From: Pseudomarimonas salicorniae
Lineage (GTDB): Bacteria; Pseudomonadota; Gammaproteobacteria; Xanthomonadales; Xanthomonadaceae
NCBI RefSeq assembly: GCF_023156535.1
Contig: NZ_JALNMH010000004.1
Coordinates: 62,001-126,000, forward strand
Reading direction: 5' to 3'
DNA: 64,000 nt
Shown: positions 8,561 to 17,484 of the stretch, one piece after another
Position numbering within the stretch: position 1 is the stretch's first letter
How the letters are laid out: each line of letters begins with the position of its first letter
Notes under the pieces: generated by a model
Told to the model about the DNA's origin: nothing
What the model saw: only the letters and a program-made list of their open reading frames with translations
The model's database searches: none
Made by a program: the position numbers and the translations under genes

Positions 8561-9814
8561 CTAGGCCCTGAGTCGGTTGCGTAGGGCAATGACAGTGTCG
8601 TAAACCTGCCGGAGTCGTCCGTCAGCAGGAGGAATGACGCGGGTTTCGCCGAGGATGAAAGCTCCAGGCCCTTCTGCGGCGGACCGCGAGTTGTCTCCTC
8701 GCCCCAACAGCGAAATTCGAACACTTGTCACCGTTCTGAGCGCGTCTTCACGGGCGGATCCTGCCGCCGCAGTGCCAAGCAGTTCTGTGCCATCGACATA
8801 CTCATCGGCGTTGTCATCCCTTGGGGCGCTGTTGTCCACGCCGAGAAGTACCTGCATCATCTCGATGCCGCTCACTACCTCTTCAATCGGGCCAAGCACG
8901 ATGTCGTCGTCCGAGGTGGCGCCGGGGTAACCGCCTTCCAGAAGCTCGCGACGCATGAGGGCCGGCCCGCTTACCCCTTGGCCGATGAAGTAGACAACCA
9001 TCCGGTAGCGAAACATCATGGTGCCGTCCAGCACTGACATGTCGGTGTTGCTCCACCACACTGAACCAGCGAGCGGAACATTGGGCGCCGAGTTCATTTG
9101 AAAGGAGCCGGTTGACCGTGAAGTAATCTGGAACAGAGCGGCGGCAGCACAATTGGTGACGCCATATGGAGCGCCGGGCTGCAGCCGCGCAGCGTCGGCG
9201 GCAGAAAGCGAAAACGTGCCGGTCGCACCATCGGTGAGTCCCCCTGAGATGGAGATGAGCTCGTCACCGAAGTAGCGCACGACGACGACGTCGCTGCCCG
9301 GCAGTGCTGCGTCCGTTATTCCCAATTCGGCAGGCAACGCGGGCGTCCAATTGCCGGCCGCGTTCGGCGGCACTGGGTCAGCGCTGGTGATCGTGTAGTC
9401 ATCCCCCGGCCCCGTCGGCGCAGCGTTGTAGTCGTACACCTCGAACGGAATGTCTGCTCGCAGGGTGTAGTAGACATCATCTCGGTCTGCCCCACGAGCT
9501 GCGAAGCGATTGAAAAACTGCGGCTCCGTCGAGCGAGGCGTGGTGGCAGGAAAGTGGGCGAACTCGTTCAGGCAGCCAAAATGCCCAGCCATTCTTACGT
9601 CGCGCCGCAGAAACTCCATGGCGAAACGCCCGTTTTCCTGGACGCGCGCCAAGGATTCGCTCGCGGCAAACGTATTCCGGATCCCAGAGAAAATCTGCAC
9701 CAGGCCGAGAAGCAGAAGCAACCCGAGAGCCATCGCCACGAGTAGCTCAATCAACGAGAGACCGAACTGGTTCGTGCTTCTCGTTTCGGGAGCAGAGTGA
9801 GTCAAGGCATTCAT
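8561..9814 (-). CDS. pilW: Minor pilin PilW
   Basis: A 417-residue minor pilin with prepilin signature FGLSLIELLVAMALGLLLLLGLVQIF near residue 17 and a large C-terminal domain containing the RVQENGRFAMEFLRRDVRMAGHFGC stretch typical of PilW. Its ATG overlaps the pilV stop by one base (TGATG), which indicates coupled translation. It forms part of the pilus-tip complex with PilV, PilX, PilE and PilY1. Confidence 0.94.
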   Translation of the reverse strand: MNALTHSAPETRSTNQFGLSLIELLVAMALGLLLLLGLVQIFSGIRNTFAASESLARVQENGRFAMEFLRRDVRMAGHFGCLNEFAHFPATTPRSTEPQFFNRFAARGADRDDVYYTLRADIPFEVYDYNAAPTGPGDDYTITSADPVPPNAAGNWTPALPAELGITDAALPGSDVVVVRYFGDELISISGGLTDGATGTFSLSAADAARLQPGAPYGVTNCAAAALFQITSRSTGSFQMNSAPNVPLAGSVWWSNTDMSVLDGTMMFRYRMVVYFIGQGVSGPALMRRELLEGGYPGATSDDDIVLGPIEEVVSGIEMMQVLLGVDNSAPRDDNADEYVDGTELLGTAAAGSAREDALRTVTSVRISLLGRGDNSRSAAEGPGAFILGETRVIPPADGRLRQVYDTVIALRNRLRA

Positions 9815-10320
9815 CAGATTCGGCTCTCCAGGATGAAGGACGTCTCGCCGTCACCGTCGCAATCAGTGGTCACTACCCCGCCCTCTGAGCGATCGTCAGA
9901 CCAGCAGACCTCAACCTGGACGTCGTAGTATCCGGAGGAACCAACGGCTGTCACCTGCGCGCGGCCACGACCGTTGGGCAGCGCCGTGCACAGCTCGCGC
10001 GCCCACTTCGAACGGTCGCAGGTGTGCTGATTGCCGCAGTCACTGATGTCGAAGGCCGCGGGCGCCGCGGGGCAAACCGCCGGGTTGGTGAAGCCGGTGC
10101 GCGCGTAGTTCGGCGCATTAGCTCCGTTGGCCCGCATCATGTCCATGTAGTTATAAGCAAGGTTGGTCGCCTGCGAGCGGAAGTTCGCGCTCTGGCTGTT
10201 GCGCAGGGAGCTGGCCATCAGGGCCGCCATGCCAAGCAGGCCGACAGAGAGGATCAGGATCGCGACCAGGATCTCGATCATGGAGAAGCCGGATTCCTGC
10301 GCTCGGGTTCGAATCGCCAT
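9814..10320 (-). CDS. pilV: Minor pilin PilV
   Basis: A 168-residue minor pilin. The leader ends at ESGFSMIEILVAILILSVGLLGMAAL, the PilV prepilin site and helix, followed by ANLAYNYMDMMRAN, typical of the family. The ATG at 10320 gives a normal short basic leader; a longer frame beginning at 10380 would run into fimT. It lies 17 bp after the fimT stop and shares one base with the pilW start. Confidence 0.93.
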   Translation of the reverse strand: MAIRTRAQESGFSMIEILVAILILSVGLLGMAALMASSLRNSQSANFRSQATNLAYNYMDMMRANGANAPNYARTGFTNPAVCPAAPAAFDISDCGNQHTCDRSKWARELCTALPNGRGRAQVTAVGSSGYYDVQVEVCWSDDRSEGGVVTTDCDGDGETSFILESRI

Positions 10321-10337
10321 GTGGAAGGTCCCGTGGG

Positions 10338-10919
10338 TCAATCGCAAAGGGTGGGAGGAGCGTCGGCCTCGGTGCCGCACACGATGCAGACGTTCGACAT
10401 CGCGCCCGAGGCGAGCAGCTGCCAGCGCCTGACCAGCTGCTTGCCGGTGTCGCAGCTGTCCGGCTTGAGGGTCAGGGTGACCGCCGTGGCCGGCACTGCT
10501 CGACCGCCGCGCGGCCCGAAGCGGATGTCGGTCACCGCCACATCGGCGGCGTCGACCACGGCGAAGCTGTCGCGCGAATCCAGGCGGCCGACCCTGAGGA
10601 TCTCGTTCGCATCGAGGCCGTCGTCGTCGTCGTCATCGCGCCAGACCAGCCAGCCCTGGGACCAGTCGGCGGCGCAGGCGTTCTGGGCGGCATTGGACGG
10701 GCAGATACGCACCTGATCGTTGCTGCGCAGGGCCTCGCTGCGGGCGAAGGCAAAGGCCGCGCTGACGTCATTGGTCTGCGAAACGATCCGGTTGCGCTCG
10801 AAGGCATCGGCAAAGGTCGGCACGCCCACGATCAGCAGGATGCTCGCGATGACCACGGTCACCAGCAGCTCGATCAGGGTGAAGCCGGCGGATGGGCCTT
10901 GAGGCCGGGAAGTGCGCAT
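10338..10919 (-). CDS. fimT: Minor pilin FimT/GspH family, first gene of the pilus operon
   Basis: A 193-residue pseudopilin: SAGFTLIELLVTVVIASILLIVGVPTF gives the prepilin site and helix, and AFAFARSEALRSNDQVRICPS plus the later Cys pair match the GspH/FimT domain. FimT proteins have been linked to DNA uptake in related bacteria. The ATG at 10919 is preceded by AGGA at 9 nt; upstream in-frame codons lack a binding site. It heads the six-gene operon running to pilE at 2192. Confidence 0.92.
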   Translation of the reverse strand: MRTSRPQGPSAGFTLIELLVTVVIASILLIVGVPTFADAFERNRIVSQTNDVSAAFAFARSEALRSNDQVRICPSNAAQNACAADWSQGWLVWRDDDDDDGLDANEILRVGRLDSRDSFAVVDAADVAVTDIRFGPRGGRAVPATAVTLTLKPDSCDTGKQLVRRWQLLASGAMSNVCIVCGTEADAPPTLCD

Positions 10920-11190
10920 GCCTGGTCGTCCTCTTGTACGGAGATCAACGTAACCCGGGCAAATCGCAAGCTCCAGCGAAGGCCGACGGCCGGACGGGCC
11001 AGGCGGATCAACGCGTTGGGCCCGGACCTGGCGCACAGTTTGTCAGCCGCAAAGCGCCTGGATTCCCCGCTGCGGACAGTAGCGCTGGCCATCGGGGGCT
11101 GACAAGCAAGCCCGCCGGCCGGCATGTGCAGGCAGACGAGCGGTCGGGCCAGACCCGAGGCGCGCGCATGCGGACACAGACGGCGGGGTT

Positions 11191-11565
11191 GGGCGCAAAG
11201 AAGACCTTCCACAACACCCGAATGTAGGAGCCAGCTTGCTGGCGATAGGCACCCCGGACCGGACGATCGCCAGCAAGCTGGCTCCTACACACGCAACGGC
11301 GTTGCCAGGTCCGGTTGGCGCCGCGAAGCAGGCCCTGCGGTAGTCAAACTGTGGGAGTGCCCTTAGGCGCGACCGCGGAGGCGCGCTCTTGCCTCGGTCT
11401 GTGGTGAACACGCCACGCCGCGGTCTCGCCCATGTGCGCTCCTACAGTCGGGCTTCGTTGGGGGTCGGCGAAGGCCTATAGGGTGTGCCTTGGCGCACCG
11501 ATACGGACGTTCGGACGTTACGCCGGTGCGGCCAGCCGCACCCTATGGATGTCCGCTTCGCGCCC
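11191..11565. repeat. Composite palindromic repeat cassette, copy 1
   Basis: Intergenic, between the 5' end of the pilus operon and the 3' end of ppnN. It holds three REP-like modules: M1, an inverted pair of TGTAGGAGCCAGCTTGCTGG separated by a short loop (11223-11290); a diverged hybrid M2 whose left arm is the GTGGGAG form and right arm the GCTCCTAC form; and M3, a long imperfect palindrome with CATAGGGTG and CACCCTATG at its ends (about 11475-11550). It is bounded by GGGCGC and GCGCCC. Five related cassettes occur in this window. The rest of 10920-11190 holds the likely operon leader, where I see no clear promoter. Confidence 0.85.
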
Positions 11566-11573
11566 ATCCCTGC

Positions 11574-11655
11574 CGGACCGGACCGGACCGGACCGGACCG
11601 AACGAACCGAACAGAACCGAACAGAACCGAACCGAACCGAACCGAACCGAACCGG
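11574..11655. repeat. Pentanucleotide simple repeat (ACCGG/ACCGA)
   Basis: About 80 bp of tandem 5-mers: a block of ACCGG units, then ACCGA units interrupted twice by ACAGA-type variants, ending in ACCGG. It lies between repeat cassette 1 and the 3' end of ppnN. Open frames across it encode only low-complexity Arg/Thr/Glu/Pro/Asn and are not credible genes. Confidence 0.85.
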
Positions 11656-11718
11656 GAGCCATTCTTTCCGATGCGACGGGCCGGATGTGCGTTCCGCGGG
11701 CGTTCCGGACCCTGGGCG

Positions 11719-13101
11719 TCAGGGGCTTGCCACGACCTGATAGCAGGGGTGGTAGTCGCCAGACATCTTCATCCGCCCCTGGGCGACGAAGGCGCGCAGC
11801 AGGGCATCCAGGGCCCGCATGATCGCCGGCTCGCCATCGATCCGGAACGGACCGTGCTGCTCGATGGCACGCATGCCCTCTTCCTTGACGTTGCCGGCCA
11901 CGATGCCGGAGAACGCACGGCGCAGGTCGGCGGCCAGATCGTGTACCGGCACGTCGCGGTGCAGGTGCAGCCGGGCCATGTTCTCGTGACTGGGCACGAA
12001 CGGCTGCTGGAACGACAGCGGGACCTGCAGCGACCAGTTGAAGAAGAAGGCGTCCTTGTTCTCCAGGCGGTGCAGACGCACCTGCTCCATCCCCCTGGCC
12101 ATCTGGCGGGCCACCTCGGCCGGATCGTCGACGATGATCCTGTAGCGCTGGGCGGCAGCTTCGCCGAGGGTCAGTTGCAGGAACTGATCGATCTGCTCGA
12201 AATAGGCCGCCGACTCGCGCGGACCGGTGAGGATCATCGGAAAGGGCAGGTCGCGGTTCTTCGGGTGCAGCAGGATGCCGAGCAGGTAGAGGATCTCCTC
12301 GGCCGTGCCGACACCGCCGGGGAAGACGATGATGCCGTGGCCCAACCGGACGAAGGCCTCCAGGCGCTTCTCGATGTCCGGCATGATCACCAGGTGGTTG
12401 ACGATCGGGTTCGGCGACTCGGCGGCGATGATGCCGGGCTCGGTGATGCCGATGTAGAAGTTGTGGTACCGGCGCTGCTTGGCGTGGGCGATCGTGGCGC
12501 CCTTCATCGGGCCCTTCATGGCACCCGGGCCGCAACCGGTGCAGATGTCGAGGCCGCGCAGGCCGAGCTGGTAGCCGACCAGCTTGGTGTACTCGTACTC
12601 GTGGCGCTTGATCGAGTGGCCGCCCCAGCAGACCACCATGTTCGGTTCGACATCGGGGCGCAGGACCCGCGCGTTGCGCAGGATCTCGAAGACGGCCGCG
12701 GTGATCCCGTCCGAACTGTCCAGATCGAACGCGTCGCTGCCCTCGATGTCGGTGGCGACATAGGCAATGTCGCGGACCACGGAGAACAACAGCTCGGCGA
12801 CGCCGTGGATGATCCGTCCGTCGACGAAGGCGGTGGCCGGCGCATCGGTCAACTCCAGCTTGATGCCGCGGTCCTGCTGCATCACCTGGATATCGAAGTT
12901 CGGGTAGCGCTCCATCGCGGCGCGCGGGTCGTCGGACTCGCTGCCGCTGGTCAGCACGGCCAGGGCGCAGCGGCGCAGCAGGTCGTGCAGGCCGCCGGTC
13001 GAGGCGTCGCGCAGGCGCTGCACCTCCATCCGCGAGAGTACGTCGAGGCCACCGCGCGGGGAGATGCGGGCGCTGACCACGGCAGGAAGGGTCGAGTTCA
13101 T
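11719..13101 (-). CDS. ppnN: Pyrimidine/purine nucleotide 5'-monophosphate nucleosidase (PpnN/YgdH)
   Basis: A 460-residue LOG-family enzyme that hydrolyses nucleoside monophosphates to base and ribose 5-phosphate; the E. coli protein (454 aa) is activated by (p)ppGpp. The central LOG domain has the CTGCGPGAMKGPMKGA segment and the catalytic PGGVGTAEEILYLLGILLHP stretch (about residues 265-285). The N- and C-terminal extensions (start SPRGGLDVLSRMEV, end HPCYQVVASP) match the PpnN subfamily rather than short LOG proteins. The ATG at 13101 is the family start. It lies 75 bp after a CNB-rhodanese gene in the same direction. Confidence 0.93.
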   Translation of the reverse strand: MNSTLPAVVSARISPRGGLDVLSRMEVQRLRDASTGGLHDLLRRCALAVLTSGSESDDPRAAMERYPNFDIQVMQQDRGIKLELTDAPATAFVDGRIIHGVAELLFSVVRDIAYVATDIEGSDAFDLDSSDGITAAVFEILRNARVLRPDVEPNMVVCWGGHSIKRHEYEYTKLVGYQLGLRGLDICTGCGPGAMKGPMKGATIAHAKQRRYHNFYIGITEPGIIAAESPNPIVNHLVIMPDIEKRLEAFVRLGHGIIVFPGGVGTAEEILYLLGILLHPKNRDLPFPMILTGPRESAAYFEQIDQFLQLTLGEAAAQRYRIIVDDPAEVARQMARGMEQVRLHRLENKDAFFFNWSLQVPLSFQQPFVPSHENMARLHLHRDVPVHDLAADLRRAFSGIVAGNVKEEGMRAIEQHGPFRIDGEPAIMRALDALLRAFVAQGRMKMSGDYHPCYQVVASP

Positions 13102-13176
13102 GGAAGTCCTTGGATGACGGGGCCGTCCGCCGGAGCGGAGGCGAGGTCCGGAAGAATCGGAAAGCCGCCGAGGCGG

Positions 13177-14196
13177 CTAGCGCTCGGTGAGCTGGGTCTG
13201 GGGCACGCCGCCCTCCACCCAGCGGGCATTGAAGCCGCGCTCACGCAAGAGGAAGGTGGCCGAGGCGCTGCGGCCACCGGCGTCGCAGTAGGTGACGACC
13301 GGCCGCGAGGCATCGAGTTCCATGCAGCGCATGCGCAGGTCGCGCAGCGGCATGTTGGCCGATCCCGGCAGGTGGCCCCAGGCAAACTCCTCGGGCAGGC
13401 GTACGTCCACGAGCTGGGTCCCATTGCCGACATCGCCGAGGCGCACCGGCTGGACCATCGGCTCGCGCAGGAAACGCTGGAAATCGCGTCCGGGCAGTCG
13501 CACCAGCCGGCAGTCGGTGACGGCCTCGACCGTGGCATTGCGGTTCAGGCCGGAGACCAGAGCCTCTTCGCCAAAGCCCTCGCCCGGGGGAATGCGGTCG
13601 ACTTCCACCAGCTCACCGCCCTCTTCCATCGGACGCAGCACCCGGCATTCGCCCGAAACGAGGACATAGTAGAAGTCGCCGGGCGAATCAAAGCGGATGA
13701 TCGCCTCGCCGGCGGCAAATTCCACGGGCTCCACTGAAGCGATGACCCGGACGATGCTGGCCGAGGGCACCTGCTGCAGGACCGGGCTGCGCAGCATCGC
13801 CGCCATCCAGTCCGCCGAGCTGTCCTCATTGATGTCACGCACCTCGATGATCCCCGCCTGATTCCACGTCATCACCCGGTCGAGCCGGTCCCGCTCAATG
13901 TACAACACCTGCACCGCGGTCCGGCAGCGCGCCGTGCAGGCGAAACGCGGACCGTTGGACAGCGCATAGCGTGACGCCTCGCTGCCCGCCTCCACCAACC
14001 GGGTCTCGCCCTCACGTTCGAGCGCGAGGGTGCCTTCCACCAGGTAGGCGACGCGCTGCGAAGGCGTGCCGGCGGTAAAGGCGACGTCGCCCTCCCGATA
14101 GGACAGCAGCTGGCTGCAGCGCGCCAGCTCCGCCCGGTCGGACGGATTCAGGCTATGGGTCGGTACGAAACGCCGGAACAGGGCGAGATCGATCAT
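13177..14196 (-). CDS. Two cyclic-nucleotide-binding-like domains fused to a rhodanese domain
   Basis: A 339-residue soluble protein. Residues about 15-115 and 140-235 form two CNB/Crp-like beta-barrels; the second keeps an SPGDFYYVLVSGECRV core and a GEGFGEEALVSGLNRNATV phosphate-cassette-like loop, while the first looks degenerate. Residues about 245-335 form a rhodanese domain, with LVDVRLPEEFAWGHLPGSANMPL and the active-site loop YCDAGGRSA, whose Cys could carry persulfide. There is no DNA-binding domain, so it is not a Crp-type regulator. The ATG at 14196 is chosen because the next upstream candidate, a TTG at 14226, falls inside the terminator of the preceding gene. It probably forms an operon with ppnN. 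The substrate and ligand are unknown. Confidence 0.85.
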   Translation of the reverse strand: MIDLALFRRFVPTHSLNPSDRAELARCSQLLSYREGDVAFTAGTPSQRVAYLVEGTLALEREGETRLVEAGSEASRYALSNGPRFACTARCRTAVQVLYIERDRLDRVMTWNQAGIIEVRDINEDSSADWMAAMLRSPVLQQVPSASIVRVIASVEPVEFAAGEAIIRFDSPGDFYYVLVSGECRVLRPMEEGGELVEVDRIPPGEGFGEEALVSGLNRNATVEAVTDCRLVRLPGRDFQRFLREPMVQPVRLGDVGNGTQLVDVRLPEEFAWGHLPGSANMPLRDLRMRCMELDASRPVVTYCDAGGRSASATFLLRERGFNARWVEGGVPQTQLTER

Positions 14197-14224
14197 GGCC
14201 GAAGAATACGACAAAGCGACGTGC

Positions 14225-14258
14225 AAAAAGAAAGACGGCCGGGAAACCCGGCCGTCCT
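14225..14258 (-). terminator. Intrinsic terminator after the TonB-dependent receptor
   Basis: Minus-strand hairpin with a perfect 10-bp GACGGCCGGG/CCCGGCCGTC stem, 3-nt loop and U-rich tail (14233-14225). It separates the receptor gene from the CNB-rhodanese gene. Confidence 0.88.
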
Positions 14259-14280
14259 TCGTACCGCATGCCGGAACCGC

Positions 14281-17200
14281 TTAGAAGCGGTAGCGGAAGC
14301 CGACCTGCAGTGCCCAGCGCGATTCGGCGCTGCGATCGCGACGGCCAAACTCTTCCAGATTGACCAGGTCGTAGACGTAGCGGCCGCTGGCCGGGTCGAC
14401 ACCGGCGAAGTTCACGAAGCTGCGCGCCGAGCCACCATCAGACTGGAAGAAGATCTCGTCGATGTGGCCCCAGTCCTTGTTGATCAGGTTGCCGACATTG
14501 AGCACGTCCAGCCAGATCTCCGAGCTGTGGCCTTCGAAGAAGCCCGGCAGCTCCTGCGAGAAGCGCAGGTCGACGTTGTTGACCCAAGGCGCGTAATGCG
14601 AGTTCCGCGGGACCACGCCGCCGGCGTAGCCACCCAGCCCTTCGCGGTTGACGATGTCCCAGAACGCAGCCTCTTCCGACGGGTCGGTGAAGATCACGTC
14701 GCCCGGGCCCGACGGGATGTACAGCAGGTCGTTGCCGGACTGGTTGTCGCCGTTGGCGTCGTTGTTGAAGACCCAGCTGTAGGGCTTGCCGCGACGGCCT
14801 TCGTAGAACGCCGCGAACTCGCTCTTGTAGCCGCCGAAGAAGAAGTGACGGTAGCTCAGGGTGCCGGTGATGCGGTCCTTGGTCACGTAGGCCGAGCGGG
14901 AAGCCACATCCTGGCCGGGATTCAGCGAAGCCACGCTGCGCCAGTTGGAGATGGCGCGCGAGGAGGTCAGGCCGTTGACCTCGTCAGCATCGGTATAGGC
15001 GTAGGCCAGGCTCCAGGACAGGTTGCTGTCCTCGCTGTAGGGCTTGCTGATGGACAGGGTCAGCTGCTGGCCGTCACCCTTGCCGGTGCGCTTGGTCAGC
15101 AGGACGTCGTTGAAGCCGGCCACGTTGCCGTTGCGCGAGCCGCCGTTGAAGCGGTTCTGCGAGGCGTTGTAGCGGCTCGGGTCGGTGCTGCCCCAGTAGA
15201 AGTTGCGGCCGTCGACGCCGGTGCCGCTGACCTGACCGAGGTTCAGGTGCTCGTAGTAGATGCCCGACTCGACCTCGGTGAAGATGACCTCGGCGGTACC
15301 GACCATGCCCCACCACGGCAGCTCGTGGTCGAAGGCCAGGTTGGCCTTCCACACCGAGGGCTGCTCGAGGTCGCTCTCGACCACGTCGACATCCGAGCGC
15401 GGGCCGGAGCCGGCCGCGAACAGCGGCTGGTTGTCCGGATTGGACGAGAACACCGGGCCGCCGGTGCTCGGGCAGCTGGAGAAGCCGCCGGTGCCGCAGC
15501 CATAGCTGACGATGGTCAGGCCGTTGTTGGTGAACGGGTTGGCCAGCCAGACATTGGCGGCGGCACCCTGGAACAGGCCGAAGCCACCGCGCATCTGGGT
15601 CGGGCGCTCGCTGTCGAAGGTGTAGTTGAAGCCGAAACGCGGCTGGATCAGCTCGTTGCCGTCGATGGTGCCGTCATTGCGGATGCCGAAGGCGTCGAAG
15701 AAGGCCTGGTTGAACGGCGGCTTCTCGTCGATCTGCGGAATATCCAGGCGCAGGCCCATGGTCAGCGTCAGGTTGTAGTTGACGCTCCAGACGTCCTGGA
15801 CGAACAGGCCGACATTGTCCAGGGTGTAGTCGGCCGCGGCGTCGTTGACGTTGCCGCTGGTCGAGGTGCGGAAGCTGTACTCACGCAGCGGGCCACCGTT
15901 GCGGAATGCGTCCAGCGAACCGAAGCGGTAACGGCCCAGGCTGGACTCGAGGAACAGGTTGAACACCTCGTTCGACTCGAAATCGGCGCCGAACTTCACG
16001 TCATGGTCGCCGAGGAACAGGTTACCGGCGAGGTAGGCGTTGAGGGTCTGGGTCTCGAGCAGGTTGGCGTGGCGGAACTGCTCGGTGCCGAAGCGCAGGT
16101 TGGCGCGACCGAAGTCGACCTGGACCTGCGGCTGACGGGCGAACAGGGCCGGGGCGCTGATGTAGTCGCGGTAGCTGACGCGGAACTCGGTGGAGAAGTT
16201 GTCCGACCAGTCGGAGAACAGCTCCAGCGCGTAGTTGTCGAACTCCTTCTCCTGGCTGTACCAGTAGCTGGACAGGGAGAAGAAGTTGCTGCCGAAGCCG
16301 GGCAGGATCGCCTCGGCCTGGTCGGTGGTCGACACGCGCAGGGCAGCGCGGTGGTAGTCGCTGATGTTCCAGTCGAAGCGGGCCAGCCAGGTCTCGACCT
16401 CGGTGGAGCTGCCGCCCGGATTCAGGCTGCCCGGCTGGAAGCCGAAGCCCTGGGCGATATTGATGACGTCATTGAGCTGCGCCGAGCTGATGCCGTCGGT
16501 GGCGCGGTCCAGCGGGCCGCCGCCCAGATCCGGACCCGGGGAGCTGATATCGGTCTTGTCGTAGTTGATGAAGAAGAACAGCCGATCCTTCAGCAGCGGG
16601 CCGCCGAAGGTGAAGCCGTAGGTCTCTTCCTTGTCGAAGCCCTGGAAGGTGAAGCCGCGATCGTCGGTCTCACGCAGCCAGTCGCCGTCACGGTAGGTGC
16701 CGTAGACCGAGCCGAAGAACTCGTTGGTACCCGACTTGGTGACGGCGTTGATGTTGGCGCCGGTATAGCCGCGCTGCTCGACACCGTAGTTGACGATGTT
16801 GATCTGCACTTCCTCGATCGCGTCCAGCGAGATCGGCTGGCGCAGGGTCGGCAGGTTGTTGGACTCGAGGCCGAAGGTGTCATTGGTGGTCACCGAGTCG
16901 ATGGTGACGCTGTTGAAGCGCGAGTTCTGGCCAAGGGCCGAGATCTCCGAGCGCTCCTTGTCGGTCTGCGAGATACGCGGGTCGAGACGGGCGTAGTCCT
17001 GCAGGTCGCGGCGGATCGACGGCAGCTGGCGGATGGTCGCCTCGCTGATCGTGGTGCCGGCGCCGATGGCGTCGGGCGAGAACACGCTCGACTGGGCCGA
17101 GGCGATGACCTCGATCTGGTCCATCTGCTGGGCAGCCGGGTCGAGGAACAGGTTCGCGCTGCCGGTCTGGCCGAGCTGCAGGAACAGGTTCTCGGTCGAC

Positions 17201-17484
17201 TTCGACTGGAAGCCGTCGGCGAGGACCAGAACGCTGTACGGACCACCGACGCGCAGGCCGCGCGCGTTGTAGCGACCGTTCTCGTCGGTGCTGGCGCGGC
17301 TGATCGTGCCGGATGCGGTGTGGGTGATGATCACGTCCGCGTTGGCGATCGGGGCGCCATCGGCGCCGACGACGAGACCCTGCAGGGCGGAGGAGGTCTG
17401 CTGGGCGAAGGCCGGGGCGGCGGCGAGTGCGACGGCCAGACCGATGGCGAGGCGCGAGCGCGGGAGCAGGCGACGATGGCTCAT
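14281..17484 (-). CDS. TonB-dependent outer-membrane receptor (Oar-like, carboxypeptidase-regulatory N-domain)
   Basis: A 1067-residue outer-membrane transporter energised by TonB. A signal peptide ends APAFAQ (about residue 27). It is followed by a CarboxypepD_reg-like beta-sandwich (LQGLVVGADGAPIANADV, about 33-110), a plug domain (about 120-250, with EEVQINIVNYGVEQRGYTGANINAVTKSGTNEF) and a 22-strand-type barrel ending in the aromatic GFRYRF. AAGGA lies 7 nt before the ATG at 17484; the longer frame upstream is unsupported. The substrate cannot be read from the sequence, and no siderophore or sugar genes lie nearby. Such Oar-like receptors are abundant in Xanthomonadales. Confidence 0.92.
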   Translation of the reverse strand: MSHRRLLPRSRLAIGLAVALAAAPAFAQQTSSALQGLVVGADGAPIANADVIITHTASGTISRASTDENGRYNARGLRVGGPYSVLVLADGFQSKSTENLFLQLGQTGSANLFLDPAAQQMDQIEVIASAQSSVFSPDAIGAGTTISEATIRQLPSIRRDLQDYARLDPRISQTDKERSEISALGQNSRFNSVTIDSVTTNDTFGLESNNLPTLRQPISLDAIEEVQINIVNYGVEQRGYTGANINAVTKSGTNEFFGSVYGTYRDGDWLRETDDRGFTFQGFDKEETYGFTFGGPLLKDRLFFFINYDKTDISSPGPDLGGGPLDRATDGISSAQLNDVINIAQGFGFQPGSLNPGGSSTEVETWLARFDWNISDYHRAALRVSTTDQAEAILPGFGSNFFSLSSYWYSQEKEFDNYALELFSDWSDNFSTEFRVSYRDYISAPALFARQPQVQVDFGRANLRFGTEQFRHANLLETQTLNAYLAGNLFLGDHDVKFGADFESNEVFNLFLESSLGRYRFGSLDAFRNGGPLREYSFRTSTSGNVNDAAADYTLDNVGLFVQDVWSVNYNLTLTMGLRLDIPQIDEKPPFNQAFFDAFGIRNDGTIDGNELIQPRFGFNYTFDSERPTQMRGGFGLFQGAAANVWLANPFTNNGLTIVSYGCGTGGFSSCPSTGGPVFSSNPDNQPLFAAGSGPRSDVDVVESDLEQPSVWKANLAFDHELPWWGMVGTAEVIFTEVESGIYYEHLNLGQVSGTGVDGRNFYWGSTDPSRYNASQNRFNGGSRNGNVAGFNDVLLTKRTGKGDGQQLTLSISKPYSEDSNLSWSLAYAYTDADEVNGLTSSRAISNWRSVASLNPGQDVASRSAYVTKDRITGTLSYRHFFFGGYKSEFAAFYEGRRGKPYSWVFNNDANGDNQSGNDLLYIPSGPGDVIFTDPSEEAAFWDIVNREGLGGYAGGVVPRNSHYAPWVNNVDLRFSQELPGFFEGHSSEIWLDVLNVGNLINKDWGHIDEIFFQSDGGSARSFVNFAGVDPASGRYVYDLVNLEEFGRRDRSAESRWALQVGFRYRF

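Noticed and set aside
11040-11105. A 9-bp inverted repeat TTGTCAGCC/GGCTGACAA spanning 66 bp, possible small transposable element
   Set aside because: No target duplication, no second copy and an unremarkable interior; chance is a sufficient explanation.
11485-13737. A 750-codon plus-strand frame covering the pentanucleotide repeat and ppnN
   Set aside because: Its N-terminus is the translated simple repeat and the rest is antisense to ppnN.
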